Below, in pieces: positions 23,851-35,380 of a stretch of DNA of 64,000 nucleotides; positions within the stretch are counted from its first letter, which is position 1, and every line of letters starts with the position of its first letter. Where the stretch lies: the NCBI RefSeq assembly GCF_000002425.4, contig NC_037262.1:5865123-5929122 (forward strand). Direction: 5' to 3'. A model generated the notes under the pieces. That model did not search any database. It saw nothing but the letters and a program-made list of their open reading frames with translations, and was not told where the DNA came from. The DNA is from Physcomitrium patens (lineage: Eukaryota; Streptophyta; Bryopsida; Funariales; Funariaceae). Both the position numbers and the translations under genes were made by a program.

Positions 23851-24896
23851 TTATGTGTAATACAGGCGTAGTCGGTTTCTATTGATACGGGTTGTGAATT
23901 TGGTTCCCGTGAAATCTTCCAATTGGACAGAACCATTGAAAAAAGCGGCCAATACACGATAGGGTCCATGCCACCAAATTTGAAATTTTCCCGAAAAATT
24001 GTGAAAACGGTTGTCGAACAGCAGGACAAGATCATTGGGCATAAATGATTTTGTGCGGAGTTTACTATCGTAATAACTCTTCCAGCGGCGCTGAATAGCT
24101 TCCATGGTCATCAAAGCCGAAGCCCTAATCTCGTCCAATTTTTTCAATTCTGTTAACCGATATTGGAGAGATTCTTTGTTACCCAACCGTTCTTCCAATG
24201 CAATTCTTAAACTGAGAACCTCCAATTCTATTGATAAGATGGCCTCCTGCCCGTATACCAATTGAAAAGGTGTGGAATTGGTTGTTACTTTATACGCAGT
24301 TCGATATGCCCACAATGCTGCAAATAATTTAGTATCCCAGTCGGTTCCCGCTCCTGAAATAGTCTTAAATAAGATTTTACAAAGGATACCGTTGGTCTTT
24401 TCGGTCTGCCCATTGGCACGTGGATGATAAGGGGTAGTTTTTCGATGTTTGATTTCATACTTCGTTGTCAATGCTTCAATGGTTGCATTAATAAAATGGG
24501 TTCCTCGATCACTAACCAATTCTTTCGGACAACCAAAACGAGTGATAATGTTCTCATATAAAAATGTTGCTACAGTAGTGGCATTATCAGTTTTTGTTGC
24601 CGTAGCCTCCGCCCATTTGGTGACATAATCGATGGCTACTAAAATATAACGTTTCTGTCCATTTCGAGAAGCAGGTACAATTGGTCCGACGAAATCAATA
24701 CCCCATTTTTCGAATGGTGCCTGCGCCAAAACTAGTACCAAGGGCATGGCAGAAGTTCCAGTAGGTCGACCAATTCGTTGACAAGGGTCACAACGACGAA
24801 CATATTTGTGAGCATCCGAAAACATTGTTGGCCACCAATAACCAGCCATTAAAGCTTTACGTGGAGTGCTATCATCCGCAAAATGTCCTCCACAGC
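23851..24896 (-). pseudogene. Integrase of the full-length family 1 element, N-terminus deleted
   Basis: The open stretch of 332 codons covers the CxxC end of the zinc finger (RRCDPCQRIG), the catalytic core with Asp52 (WGIDFVGPI), Asp114 (VSDRGTHFIN) and Glu150 (ANGQTEKTNG), and a GPY/F module (WHGPYRVL, about 295-300). Spacing between the second Asp and the Glu is 35 residues, as in retroviral integrases. Upstream, the frame keeps CGGHFADDSTPRKAL and then breaks: the tail of RNase H plus a linker (DALPDAQLFAV) is joined almost directly to it, so most of the zinc-finger region appears deleted near 24896. No chromodomain is present. Confidence 0.8.
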
Positions 24897-25019
24897 GAAT
24901 AATTGTGCATCCGGAAGGGCGTCGTTTATCGGCTCATTACCCAATATATTCGATAAACGGGACAAGTGATCTGCATTGGCATATGTCTTGCCAGAGTGAA
25001 CATTAATTGTAAAATTGAA

Positions 25020-26254
25020 TTTCTAGAGAAGTAACACCCAGCCAGCAATTTGTCCGCTCAATTGGGGTTTATTTATCATATACTTAAGCGCATCATGATC
25101 AATGTGGAACACAAACGGGTAGCCCAGTAGATAATGGCAGAATTTCTGTACAGAATAAATCATGCCAAGGGCTTCTCGCTTGGTAGTATTATAATTACGT
25201 TTGGCCATAACTAATTGTCGACTCGCAAAATATATTGGATGATCACGATTATTATCATCTTTCTGACTCAATATTGATCCAATCGCGATGTTGGATGCAT
25301 CGACATAAACCTGAAATGGTTTCGTCCAGCATGGGGCAACCAGTATTGGTGCAGATACCAATTTTTGCTTTAAGGCCTCAAAGGCAACACTGCATTCTGC
25401 CATCCATACGGGACTAGATCCATCCAATAGTGGTTTTTTTAGCAAATTTGTCAATGGCTGACAAAGTACCGCAAAGGAGTGAATAAAACGCCGATAATAG
25501 CTGACATGGCCCACAAAGCCACGTACTCCTGACACTGTTTCTGGCTTTGGTAAAGCCAATATTCGAGTTACTTTATCTGGATCCGTAGCAATACCGCGGC
25601 TGGACACTATGTGGCCCAAGAGTATTCCAGAGGGGACCCCAAATTGACACTTCTCTGAATTCAATGATATACCGTATTATCACATTGGTCCAGACATCGT
25701 CCCAGGCAGTTCAAATGATCGGCTGTCGTACTGAACGTGCAAAAATCATCTAAGAATATTTCCATTGACACTCATAAATAATCTTGAAAGGCTTGTGTCA
25801 TCACTCTTTGAAATGTGGCTGGTGCATTGCATAATCCAAATGGCATCACTTTGTATGCAAATGTACCCCAATCTGTCGTAAAGGTCGTCTTGAGCTGGTC
25901 TTCTTTGGCAATTTTCACTTGATTGTAACCCGAAAAACCATCCAGAAATGAATAACATTCGTGTCCTGCTACGACATCCAATATACTGTCCGTAAAAGGT
26001 AGAGGAAAATAGTCCTTTTTGATAGCAGCATTGAGTTTCCGAAAATCTTGACAGATTCTAATCTTGCCATTTTTCTTAGATACCATTACCATTGGTGAGA
26101 CCCATTCACTATACGAAACCGGATAAATGAAACCCACGCGCAATAATTTGTCCAATTCCTCCTTTACCATGAAGGAATATTTTGGGTTGAGACGGTGTTG
26201 TCTTTGACGAACTGGTGTAGCATCCGGAACTAATGTAATACGATGTTCACACAC
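25020..26254 (-). pseudogene. Reverse transcriptase-RNase H of the full-length family 1 element
   Basis: RT fingers and palm are at 25772-26254 (HRLNPKYSFMVKEELDKLL, CYSFLDGFSGYNQVKI, KVMPFGLCNAPATFQRVM). A TGA at 25772 is followed in frame by EIFLDDF (YxDD position), then a single-base frameshift near 25690. The thumb and RNase H follow at 25023-25664 (VRGFVGHVSYYRRFIHSF, YVDASNIAIGSILSQ, TKREALGMIY, HIDHDALKYM). The RNase H Asp-Glu-Asp residues are present. The tail HANADHLSRL-like sequence continues to about 24950. Confidence 0.85.
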
Positions 26255-26329
26255 CGTTTCTGGAATACCCTTCAGATCTGCATACGTCCAAGCAAAGGAC
26301 GATTTATGCCGGAGAAAGAATGATTTCCA

Positions 26330-27681
26330 CTAACTCAATTCGTTACCTTGAATACCTTTGTATATCTTTATATTCTGGGGCGCGTCAGGGGTGCTTAAGT
26401 TCAGAGTCTGGAAAATAGGTTCTTCCACAGCCGCCGATTTAAAATCGCCTGTTGGCCCATCGTCGTGCGAAGGAGACTGCAACTGCTGGTGACTCATGTC
26501 TGACCGCATTGCACTCACATGATTGACATCATATCGAGTCATCCATTCGGTAATAACATGATCCAAGTTAGAGGCATCCTCTTGATGGAGTAAATATTCA
26601 CCAAGGCCACCACATTGATAGACTCTTTCCTTGGTTGTAGAAGGGGTTTGACCTACTCCAAATTGCGGTGAAACTATAGCATCGTCATCTTCCTCAATCG
26701 AGTGATTCTCGTTATCCGATGTAAATTCTGATTCGGGCAATTGGGTTTCTCCGTGATATTGTACCGGGTACATTTGTAGAACAATCTGGTCACAATTGTC
26801 AATGTGCCGTGGCTCTAGTCGTTCTTAGCCTTGGCTTGATACAACCAAGGTCTGCCCAATAAAATGGGATACGATAACGTAGAACTCTATAACCTAAATA
26901 CAACATAATCGATTTTGTATGTCAATCCCGCGATTACAGTGGCAATATCGCGTAAGATTTCCATCGGCTTAACCCGACTATGATCTGCCATTCGTAAAAC
27001 TAATGTCGTAGGGAGCAATTGCTATAGATCCAAGTCTTCCATTGTATCAGCGTTCATTAAATTCACACTGGAGCCACCATCGACTTGTACCCCTGGAATT
27101 AAAACTCCATCGATTGATACATCGATTGTTGGTGCTCCCAGATCTGGGTTTAAGCTAACTTCATGTATTTCTCTAGTACGGGATCTCCGCCATATTAACG
27201 CTGAATTCAATGTTGATCGACATTCCGGTGCTACAGCCAAAAGTTACTTCATTGTAATTGAAGACTGGATAACATCCAAATCCTTCAAAATGTCGTAGGG
27301 TTGCATATTGAGAGTAACTCCCAATGCTCTTTTGCATTTCATTAGTTTCATTTTGACTTTGTTCGGCTGAAATTCCTTCCTCTTAGTCGACTCTTCGACC
27401 ACTAAAGGTTCCTTCAATGGGTACGAGCTTATATTGGGTTGTGCGGGTATTGGGACGTGGTCATTTGGAATTGATCTTGATGTCCCCGAAAAATTGGCAC
27501 GTGAAACTGAAGTGGGGTCCTCGTCTTGTTGAGGGCTCAATATTGGTATACGTCCCAATACTGATATTGGTTCGGTCCGCCTCTTGGACGGTGCTACTGT
27601 TGTTACTTCGATTGGGTCATCCAGGTCCTGAATTAGATTCTTGCCTTTCTGTTGGCCCCTGGTAAGTACTGCGTTCACCAC
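26330..27681 (-). pseudogene. Protease and linkers of the full-length family 1 element
   Basis: A gag-PR spacer (27244-27681) is in frame with gag. After a TAA, the protease domain at 27022-27240 contains QVDGGSSVNLMNADTM, a D-x-G active-site variant, followed by LRMADHSRVKPMEILRDI and ILLGRPWLYQAKAKN, the flap and end of Tat/Athila-type proteases. A frameshift near 26820 leads into the linker 26330-26773, which then runs in frame into RT. The spacer is the region homologous to the captured sequence in family 2 LTRs. Confidence 0.75.
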
Positions 27682-27753
27682 CTCGACGTGATGTACTGGT
27701 GAGTCCCGTTGAACAAGACCTTTGTCCTCCGCCGGTTGGCTTGTTTGGATCTA

Positions 27754-29793
27754 CTAGTCCCGATTATTATAATTGAAAGCCGCATTGCACTGCTGATAAG
27801 TATGACCAGACTGCTTACAATTTCCACATATTGGGGCATAATCATCACTTGCTCTTGGATTAGGACATTCACTCGCATAATGTCCAATTTGTCTGCACCG
27901 ATAGCAACGAAGTGGTCTTCTGCCAGCTCCTTTAGGGATATTGGGTGTCTCTACTGGTATATAACGGCTCGGTCTATTCCATGTCAGTTGAGTAAAGGAT
28001 CCTGGTTGACCCATTGGTACTGTAGATTCTGGCATTGGCTTCGGCATGGGTGAATATTGATGATATCTTTGCTGATTCACCTCCAAGCCATGGGTATTGG
28101 ATATACCTTCTTGGTGAAATTCAGAGTTTTGGAAATTGGAATAATTCCTGTTTTGTCTATTCGCTCGATTTCCATTCCAGCCGAACCTATTATTCGTTTG
28201 TACTTGATTTACATCCCACGAAGTTGGTTGATTCATGGTCTGTTGTCCGACTTGTTGTTGTTTCCTTAAGTTCGAACAATTGGCAGTGGTATGCTTACCC
28301 CCACAAAAGGTACATTGAACCATCATTTGGGGTGGTGAAGAACATTCGGTTACCAAATGACCTTGTCCCTTACAATTGCTACACCAAACATTGGGTTGCA
28401 TATTGGTCGGTTTATGCCTTTTCTCTTTATCCTTGGCCAGATTCACAACCAATTCATCCATTTTCTTGGTTAATGTTAACAGCAATGACTCATTGGGATC
28501 CCTTGATACCAATTCATTGGTCAATTCTTTCGTAGGTATTAGTTTTTGATATGCGGAATAAGGCACATACGGTTGTGACGATGATGGTAGTACAGCCTGC
28601 AATGGAACGGCATTCACTATTCCCTGTGGAATTGTACCATAATCACTCCTTCCCGGATAACTTTCCGATGCGTCATTCCAATTTGTCATTTGATAACCGC
28701 CTTGCCATGGAATCATCGTGGCGCCAACGGTTAAGTGCTGGTCGTAATGACATTCCTCCCATACTTTTGCTCGCTCAAGAGATGCTGCAATGGTAGCTGA
28801 TTGGGCCTCCTTTACAAACATCTTCAATTCTGGTGGGTGTAATCCATTAACCAATATGGACAACACAAACGATTCCGGTATTTGGTTATTTGGCCATTTC
28901 CGAAGTATATTTGCTACACAACCATAATATGACTGTACCGCTTCCCCTGGTACCATTCTGCTGTTCATTAATCTTTCTCGAAGACGTTCTTCAAAACCAA
29001 TTGGTCGAAAATGGGCTAAAAATGTCGTTTTCAATGCCTCCCAATTGATAAATTGACCTACAGGTTGGCAGTTATACCACTCGAACGCTGTGTCTTTTAG
29101 TGTCGCTGGCAACCATCTCAGCCAAATGTCTTCTGTCCTTCCATTATTGGCTACACACGCCATCAAGAATTGAGACAAATTTTGATCTGGGTCTGCACCT
29201 GGCAAACCACGAAAAGTAGGTAATGGTACGACGCTAGTCGTACGATCGCCCAAGGTACCCATTTGAACTACAATCGGAACGGCTGGTCTTTCTGCCGCCA
29301 TTGAATTTTCTGTTCCTCTGAAATTTATTTTAAAATAATCTCTGCTTTCCCTTACTCTAATTACCGAGCTCTCAGCGGTCCTTGCTTTACTTTTATTTCC
29401 AGCAAATAGTTTTATTGGTTGACTTGCAGGTGAAAACGTCGGATTTTGAAATATGATATAGTTGCCTTTATTGACGACCAATTCATGCCAATCTGTAGAG
29501 CCCCTATTGCTCGTTTCAGGGGTACCTCCTACTGGAAAATTATCCAATGGAGTACCAAATACTTCTATGCCTCCTTCTCTTTCAGTTAACGGCCTCAAGA
29601 TTTCCACTGGAATGTTGACAAAATTTCTCGTGAGTGCTCTTGGCAGTTTTTCTAACGGTACATAAGACTGCAGAATTAACAGTCTGTCCAGTTCTTGATA
29701 TGTTCGGATGCACCGACAAGCTTGCAACCATGGTTTAATCCAATTCTGTCGATGCTTCCTTTTAAGATTATGTTCTTGCTCCTCTCTACGCAA
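27754..29793 (-). CDS. Gag of the full-length family 1 element, four zinc knuckles
   Basis: This is a 679-residue open frame. The central capsid-like domain (about 190-370) holds FRGLPGADPDQNLSQF, FEWYNCQPVG and MVPGEAVQSYYGCV. The nucleocapsid has four knuckles: CSNCKGQGHLVTEC (471-484), CTFCGGKHTTANC (494-506, one residue short), CYRCRQIGHYASEC (630-643) and CGNCKQSGHTYQQC (656-669). It ends at two adjacent TAG codons (27754 onward), where related copies have Gln-Gln; the frame then continues into the protease spacer, so the ancestor probably made one Gag-Pol polyprotein. Gag packages element RNA into cytoplasmic particles. The long N-terminus before the capsid region has no domain I recognise. 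Confidence 0.85.
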   Translation of the reverse strand: MRREEQEHNLKRKHRQNWIKPWLQACRCIRTYQELDRLLILQSYVPLEKLPRALTRNFVNIPVEILRPLTEREGGIEVFGTPLDNFPVGGTPETSNRGSTDWHELVVNKGNYIIFQNPTFSPASQPIKLFAGNKSKARTAESSVIRVRESRDYFKINFRGTENSMAAERPAVPIVVQMGTLGDRTTSVVPLPTFRGLPGADPDQNLSQFLMACVANNGRTEDIWLRWLPATLKDTAFEWYNCQPVGQFINWEALKTTFLAHFRPIGFEERLRERLMNSRMVPGEAVQSYYGCVANILRKWPNNQIPESFVLSILVNGLHPPELKMFVKEAQSATIAASLERAKVWEECHYDQHLTVGATMIPWQGGYQMTNWNDASESYPGRSDYGTIPQGIVNAVPLQAVLPSSSQPYVPYSAYQKLIPTKELTNELVSRDPNESLLLTLTKKMDELVVNLAKDKEKRHKPTNMQPNVWCSNCKGQGHLVTECSSPPQMMVQCTFCGGKHTTANCSNLRKQQQVGQQTMNQPTSWDVNQVQTNNRFGWNGNRANRQNRNYSNFQNSEFHQEGISNTHGLEVNQQRYHQYSPMPKPMPESTVPMGQPGSFTQLTWNRPSRYIPVETPNIPKGAGRRPLRCYRCRQIGHYASECPNPRASDDYAPICGNCKQSGHTYQQCNAAFNYNNRD

Positions 29794-29965
29794 GTTCCTT
29801 CCTTACTTTCTTCCCTGTCTTTCTCTCAACTGATTTATTTTCCTCGATGCAATGCTCTCGTTCTTATTAACCATAATCTTTCTTCAAACACTACTGAAAT
29901 CGTCTTCCATTGTCCATTTTCTCACACGTTTGTAATTAATTCCTAACGCTCAAAGCTATTATCAC

Positions 29966-29983
29966 TCCCCGACAGCGGCGCCA
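29966..29983 (-). other. Primer-binding site, tRNA-Asp type
   Basis: The minus strand reads TGGCGCCGCTGTCGGGGA, three bases inside the 5' LTR. It matches the complement of the plant tRNA-Asp 3' end (from memory) at about 16 of 18 positions. This is the site common in Athila/Tat elements. Confidence 0.85.
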
Positions 29984-29986
29984 AAA

Positions 29987-30762
29987 TGTGGTTGCTCGTT
30001 TTACTAATTTTGAAAGAAACTTCCTGGAATAAACCCGTATAGGGAGATTCGAACACGGGGAATGACTAGTTGCTTGAGCGTTCACGTTAGGGTCACACAA
30101 TTAATTACCTCCAATGTATCGTCACTATTTCCATTGTCTAAGCACACAAAAAAATGATAATCTCTCCTTTCACCTTATCACTCTCTTCCTTGCAACAATT
30201 CAGTCATACCAATAACTGTTATTTCCACCAATATATCTTCACTCTTATAATCTCCAACTGTAATACCTCAACATCACAGCTTCAGCACATAATTACCCTC
30301 ATTCCAATTACTGGAATTCTTCACACAGAACTACCATTCACATTACAGTGTTTCACACAACCACAGATTCACTCTTTCTGCTGAACTACATTCAGATTTC
30401 AGCATTCAATCTCTCTTCTTCTCATTCAATAACATATAATTCCATTCACACTTTCATTCCATGATTCACTTCACAATATTCAGAAACTCTCAATACTCTT
30501 ATTTCAAAGAACATAACAACAAAAGAAAAGAGGTAGCACCAAGCTTACCCCGGCTCACACTATCACAGTAATGGCAGTTTCTTCCTCTCTCTCATCCTCC
30601 TTATCCTACCACAAGATACCAACTGCTACATCTCTAATGAAAACTGCTTTTCCTAACTATTCATCCATTTTAACTACTGAACTACCTTTCTAACAGTCAT
30701 CTATTCCTGTTTACACTATAAACTAAGTATCTACAAATCAGCAAATAACTACTTATTCTACA
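29987..30762 (-). repeat. 5' LTR of the full-length family 1 element
   Basis: Plus-strand limits are TGTGGTTGCTC and TTATTCTACA, 776 bp. Transcription of the element would start within it and run leftward. It differs from 21110-21885 at about 20 sites. Confidence 0.92.
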
Positions 30763-30767
30763 ATGTG
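30763..30767 (+). repeat. Target-site duplication ATGTG, right copy
   Basis: Exact match to 21105-21109. Confidence 0.9.
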
Positions 30768-31606
30768 TGTTAGAATAGCTAGTAGATAAAATTAAAAAGA
30801 GTTGGTATAAGAAACTTTACTTTGTTTCTTTACTTGTTTGGATTTTGATATTAATATAAATATATATATATATATAGGACCTAAATATTTAGTATAAAGC
30901 TTAAGAGAAGGTTGGAGCCTAAAGAAGAAAATCTTAACTAATAGGAGGCTTGTTGTGAGGGATGAAAGTAAGACATGATTGGATGAAGGCAAAGAATGGA
31001 AAACTTCATTCCTATTGGTCGAAGGCCATGCCCAATAGGCTTCAAGGAGGCTGCCCGTGGCCTTATTAGGGATTAGGGTTCCTCTTTCAAAGGCATTCTG
31101 AGATTACAAGCTAGGATTTTAAATTTTAGGATTTGGAGTACAATTTGTGTGCAAAAATTAGAGGATTTGGAGTTAGGATGAAGAAGTTATAGCAGTTTGA
31201 AGTTAAGGTGTTTATTCAAGACATACTGTTACTCTTTTGAGGATTCGAGGAGTTTTACAGCAGCTTTTGAAGATCAGAAGATTCGACTAGAACGGCGATT
31301 TTAAGGCCTATATCTTTTGTGAAAGAATTATTGCTTTTGGAGTTCATATGATGGAATTATAAGGAATTGAGGGTGGTACTTTCAAATCAAAGGCAGTAAG
31401 CGGTTTTGTTTGTAGTAATAGTTAGAGCCATAACTTGAGTATTCGGACGAATTTTTGGCTCAAACTTTTTGGGGAATGTAAATTTTTGTAATAAAAAGCT
31501 TTAAATATAAATTTCGTGGAATTTAAGCTTATATTTTGTGAGATATGAAGAAAATTGCATGCAAGTATATGAAGACAAGGGTTTGAAGCGACTGTTAGGA
31601 TTATCT
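30768..31606 (+). repeat. LTR-like segment related to the 2b LTR
   Basis: It begins TGTTAGAATAGC directly after the target duplication. It contains blocks that match the 2b LTR (2629-3712) in opposite orientation: AATAGGCTTCAAGGAGGCTG against AATGGGCTTCAAGGGGCTG, TTTTTGGCTCAAACTTT near 31450, and GGATTATCTAGA near 31600. A TATATA run lies at 30858-30877. No coding sequence is evident. It fills the gap between the full-length family 1 copy and the resumed 2c element at 31609. Confidence 0.5.
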
Positions 31607-31608
31607 AG

Positions 31609-34352
31609 ATATTACAATCTTATGATTATCTCCTAATCCAATAGATGCAATTATTTCCAAAAAATCCTCCAATCCATTTTCTTCATAAATACATAAAATC
31701 TTCTCATCATCTTCTAATGTCCATAACTTGCATAATTTTCTTTCAATACTATATAATCTTTTTCTTTCTTTTCTTTTAAAATCATCAACTTTCTTATACA
31801 TAATATTTCCATTCTCAAAAATACCAATAAAACTCGCATCAAAGGTACCTTCATCTTGCAAGAGTACTTCCTCTTTTGTACCTCCATAATCCCACTTTAT
31901 AGTGGTACTTCTCCAAAATCCTTAAATTCTTCAATAATCCTTGACAATGGTTTCTTCCTCAATCTATCTCGATTTCGTCCATGATTAGGAGGTACTGTTA
32001 GAAATTGTAAAGCTTTCTTTCCATCTTCACTATGTATCCATACATAAGCAGAACCATCGTCAAATACTTTTGTTTCCTTTCGTGTTGCCATACTATAAGA
32101 TTGTCCTAAAATCAATGGATAAGACGTTGTATCTTGAACAAAGAAATGTTGTTGTGTCGCAACATCTCCAATCCAAATTTTGACATCTACACAAGCTCCA
32201 TATAATTCACCTCGTGTATTATTAGCTATTCATATTATCCATCAATATTCCATATTAATTGGCCGTTTTTGCTTCTTATAAAGATCCTTAGACATAAGAT
32301 TTATTTCAAAACCGTGGTCGACTAAAGCAACAATTGGTTCTTCTATATTTCCTACTTTTATCAATACTTCAGTAGTTGCCCTTGTCCAATGCTTTCAAGT
32401 ATAATGGCTTAAAGCTTCTATTTTCTTATCACTATAATCTTCGAAATATACTCGTTGATTATACCCATTTTTTTTATTTGTTGATTGCTTGTAACCATTA
32501 TCAACCTCTTCTTCATCTTTATATAATCTTGCATCAATAGCATGACTCATTCCAGCTTCATCCATTAATTGCCGCTTTTGCTTAATGTTGTCAATGATGA
32601 CATCATGAAACTCTTTCTTTGCAATTCCCAAAATTTCTTTCAATGTGAATTCCACCTTAGGGTTTAATATACGTTCTTCCAACACCCCTTCTAAATTTGT
32701 TGCAGCTTCAATATCAGAAAGTAGCTTATAAGCAATTGATTTATCCTTATCTTTTGTCTCCTTTGTTTTTTCTTTCAATGATGCTGAAGTATCTTTTATA
32801 GGTAATTCTTATGAAATCGCCTCATGAGCCTCATCTCCTCGAGTTTGCCTCTTAGAAGAATTCCCTTCTCTTGTATCATCAAAATTTCCTCTTCTCTTTT
32901 CTTCTATCAAAGCTTCATGTTGGCTCTTACCAATATATGTATGAATTAAAAGAGAGTCAACAAGATCTTTCCAACCTGTTGCACGTCGTATTATAGATGT
33001 AATCTTCAATAATGCTTCCCTAGGTATTTTTCCTTTTTACAATGTAGAAATGGTAGAAGTCCAAAATTCACTAGTTTCTATACTTTCACCAAAGTCATCA
33101 TCTATTCTAGCACCATAACTTGGACTCTCTTATGTTGCTATTCTATATTCTATTAAATAATCTTGAATCAATGCTCTCATACCTTTTTTGCCAAAATTGG
33201 TTTGAAGAAGATCCATTGTATCTTTTAATGTAATTTTTCCATCTTTTCAATAAATAACTCATTGCTGTACCATTTTATTAAATTCATTGCAATCCTTCCT
33301 AGTATGCGAAGCGTCATCACACTAGATACATCTTTGTACATATCCTTATTTTGAAACATTCTTCAATTTTTTTGTAGAAATATTTTCTTCAAGTCTTACT
33401 AATTTGATTTGAAGATCTCACATTCCACGTATAATTTCTTCAATCTCCATATCTTCTTTCTTTGATAAAAATATTGAAGGTTGAACAGTAGGCATTGTTG
33501 GTCGTGTTGTATGTATTGGAATTTTAGGTGATTGTACTACTTTTGGAATATTATTCCTATCCTTCCTCCTTTTTCTTTTTGTAAGTAAACCCATCACATT
33601 TTCAACATTTTTCTACTTTGTTGTCAATCCTTCATCTTCTTCTTTGTCTTCAAGAAGCAATTCTAATTTCCTTTGTAATTTTCCATCAGCAGCTTGAAGA
33701 AATAATTCAACCTTGTTTGACTCTAATGTCAATTTTTCTACCTTCGATAATTGAGAATACTACCTCTCAAATTTCCTTAGTAGCTCTGTTGCTTATAAAT
33801 TCTTATTAGGCCACTCAATCCATTCTAGAAATAGTTTTTTAGTAACACGATGAGTGTCTTCCAAGAAATATTCGTCTTTTAATACATGTAAAAAAACCTC
33901 CCATGAATTTCCAGAATGCTCCATAATTGATGTAATATGCTTTCTTATTTTGGGTATCATGGCAAGTCCAAATAATTCAACCATCTTCTTCTCAGAAATC
34001 CGATTTGATTCTATTTCCTAAACATAACATCTTAAATACTTTGAAATATTTCTTCCATCAAAATGATCAATTTTGTTGACCACTGCTTGTAATGCTTTGG
34101 TTGCTAAAGCTTCTTTGCGATCATTGCTTTGTTGTTGCTGTATACATAATGATAAGGCTTGAAACATACTAGCAATGGATGGATCCATGTATATACCTTG
34201 TCCTTTAGAAGAAACCCCACCAGAAGCTCTACTTGAAGTTCCTCGCAAAGCTTCTTCAAAATTTTTATTCTGATTCTTCATAAAATAAAAATAAAAATAA
34301 ACAAATTCCAATACCTCCCACCTCAAGCGTTTCACATTGGATTTGCCACTTA
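31609..34352 (-). pseudogene. Gag-protease of the large 2c element (right portion)
   Basis: Minus-strand gag starts around 34278-34335 (MKNQNKNFEEALRG) and runs through the capsid-like region, the knuckle (C-I-stop-CDDASHTRKDC) and the linker LSDIEAATNLEGVLEERIL to the protease (about 32340-32290) and the pol start (GNIMYKKVDDFKRKE) at 31601-31861. It has about a dozen premature stops, nearly all shared with the inverted copy 54964-57400. The protease ORF ends at the same TAA as in other copies, and pol follows in another frame. It is truncated at 31609. Confidence 0.8.
34330..34348 (-). other. Decayed primer-binding site of the 2c element
   Basis: Plus-strand TTCACATTGGATTTGCCA corresponds to TTCACGTCGGGTTCACCA of the 2a copy (complement of a tRNA-Trp-type site), with C-to-T and G-to-A changes. 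Four bases separate it from the LTR. Confidence 0.65.
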
Positions 34353-35380
34353 TATTGTATTACATGCTTTTTTGCTTGAGAATGCACTAGGCATCTAGCT
34401 GTGGAAGATAAAATGATGTTTTGTAAGTATCCGAGTAGTCTAGTGGATTTCAACCACATAAATACAAACTATTTCGGATTTCAATATAAAAGCTTAATTC
34501 CTATACAAAGTGCTTAAAAACACTATTTTTAATAACTTTAAGATATTATAAGTACAAATTCTTTTGTTATTTTTGAGTTTTATTTTATTTTTTTATTTTT
34601 ATTATACTTTGTTTTAATTTTTAATTTTTAATTTTGTAATTTTTAAACCTAACCCTAGACAACAAGCTTTGGCAAGCTGTAATTTTCAATCTGATTGTCT
34701 AGTTGTTATAAAACTTCTACCACTAGTGTCTTTATAAGTCTTTTAAATTCTCAAGAAGTTTCGATCTAATCTAACTTACAGATGGTAAGAAAATGCCATA
34801 AATCCATACTAATGTCCCTTGACCATTGCCTAGAAAGTTGATGACAAATCTTGACTTGCAATTTCTCCTTCTCCAACCATTAATTTTCATTCAAACCTTG
34901 TTTGCAGCTCTATCTTTAAGTCCGTGACTTACCATCTTAAAATTCGCCTTATTCCAACTGATAGATCTTCAGATATTACAAAAATCCTAAACAACTCCAA
35001 TATGTCGACTTTTGATACCTCTTTATACTAATGATCAAATATCTTCTATCCGTACCATTAGATTAATATAAATTTTTGCATGCACTTGGCATACTCAGCC
35101 ATCTAGATACTTCTAAAATTCCAATCGCAGATGTTTTTCTATTTCACAAAATTATCAAGAATACTAGCTTTAACTTTATTACAAAAAATCCAATTCTCCA
35201 ATACAAACATTGACTTTGAGCATCGATTGTCAAGTCCTCTCAAATCCTATGAAACCCAAGTCTTACACCTTTTGAAAGAGCTTGAAGCTAGCTCTCTGAC
35301 TCTAAAAATCTCAATCTCCAAATACCCTCTTTCTTTTTCTCTCTTTTCTTTTAACTCCGTGAGGTCCCCTATTCTTCCGT

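Larger units (their letters stand above)
21110..30762 (-). mobile_element. Full-length family 1 (Tat/Athila-like) Ty3/gypsy element, 9653 bp
   Basis: It has 776-bp LTRs at both ends, a tRNA-Asp-type primer site, gag, PR, RT, RNase H, integrase, an aORF behind an internal polypurine tract, a 3' polypurine tract and a perfect 5-bp target duplication. The LTRs differ at about 20 of 776 sites by my count (roughly 97.4% identity), mostly transitions, so it is among the younger insertions here. Pol carries stops, frameshifts and a deletion of the integrase N-terminus, so it is not autonomous now. Tat/Athila-type assignment rests on the aORF downstream of integrase, the FLDDF RT motif, the tRNA-Asp primer site and the lack of a chromodomain. 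Confidence 0.9.

Noticed and set aside
28035-28535. Plus-strand ORF of 166 codons inside the family 1 gag region, and similar long antisense ORFs (1226-1645, 22187-22612)
   Set aside because: They lie opposite clear coding sequence, have no recognisable motifs, and follow from codon bias of the sense strand.
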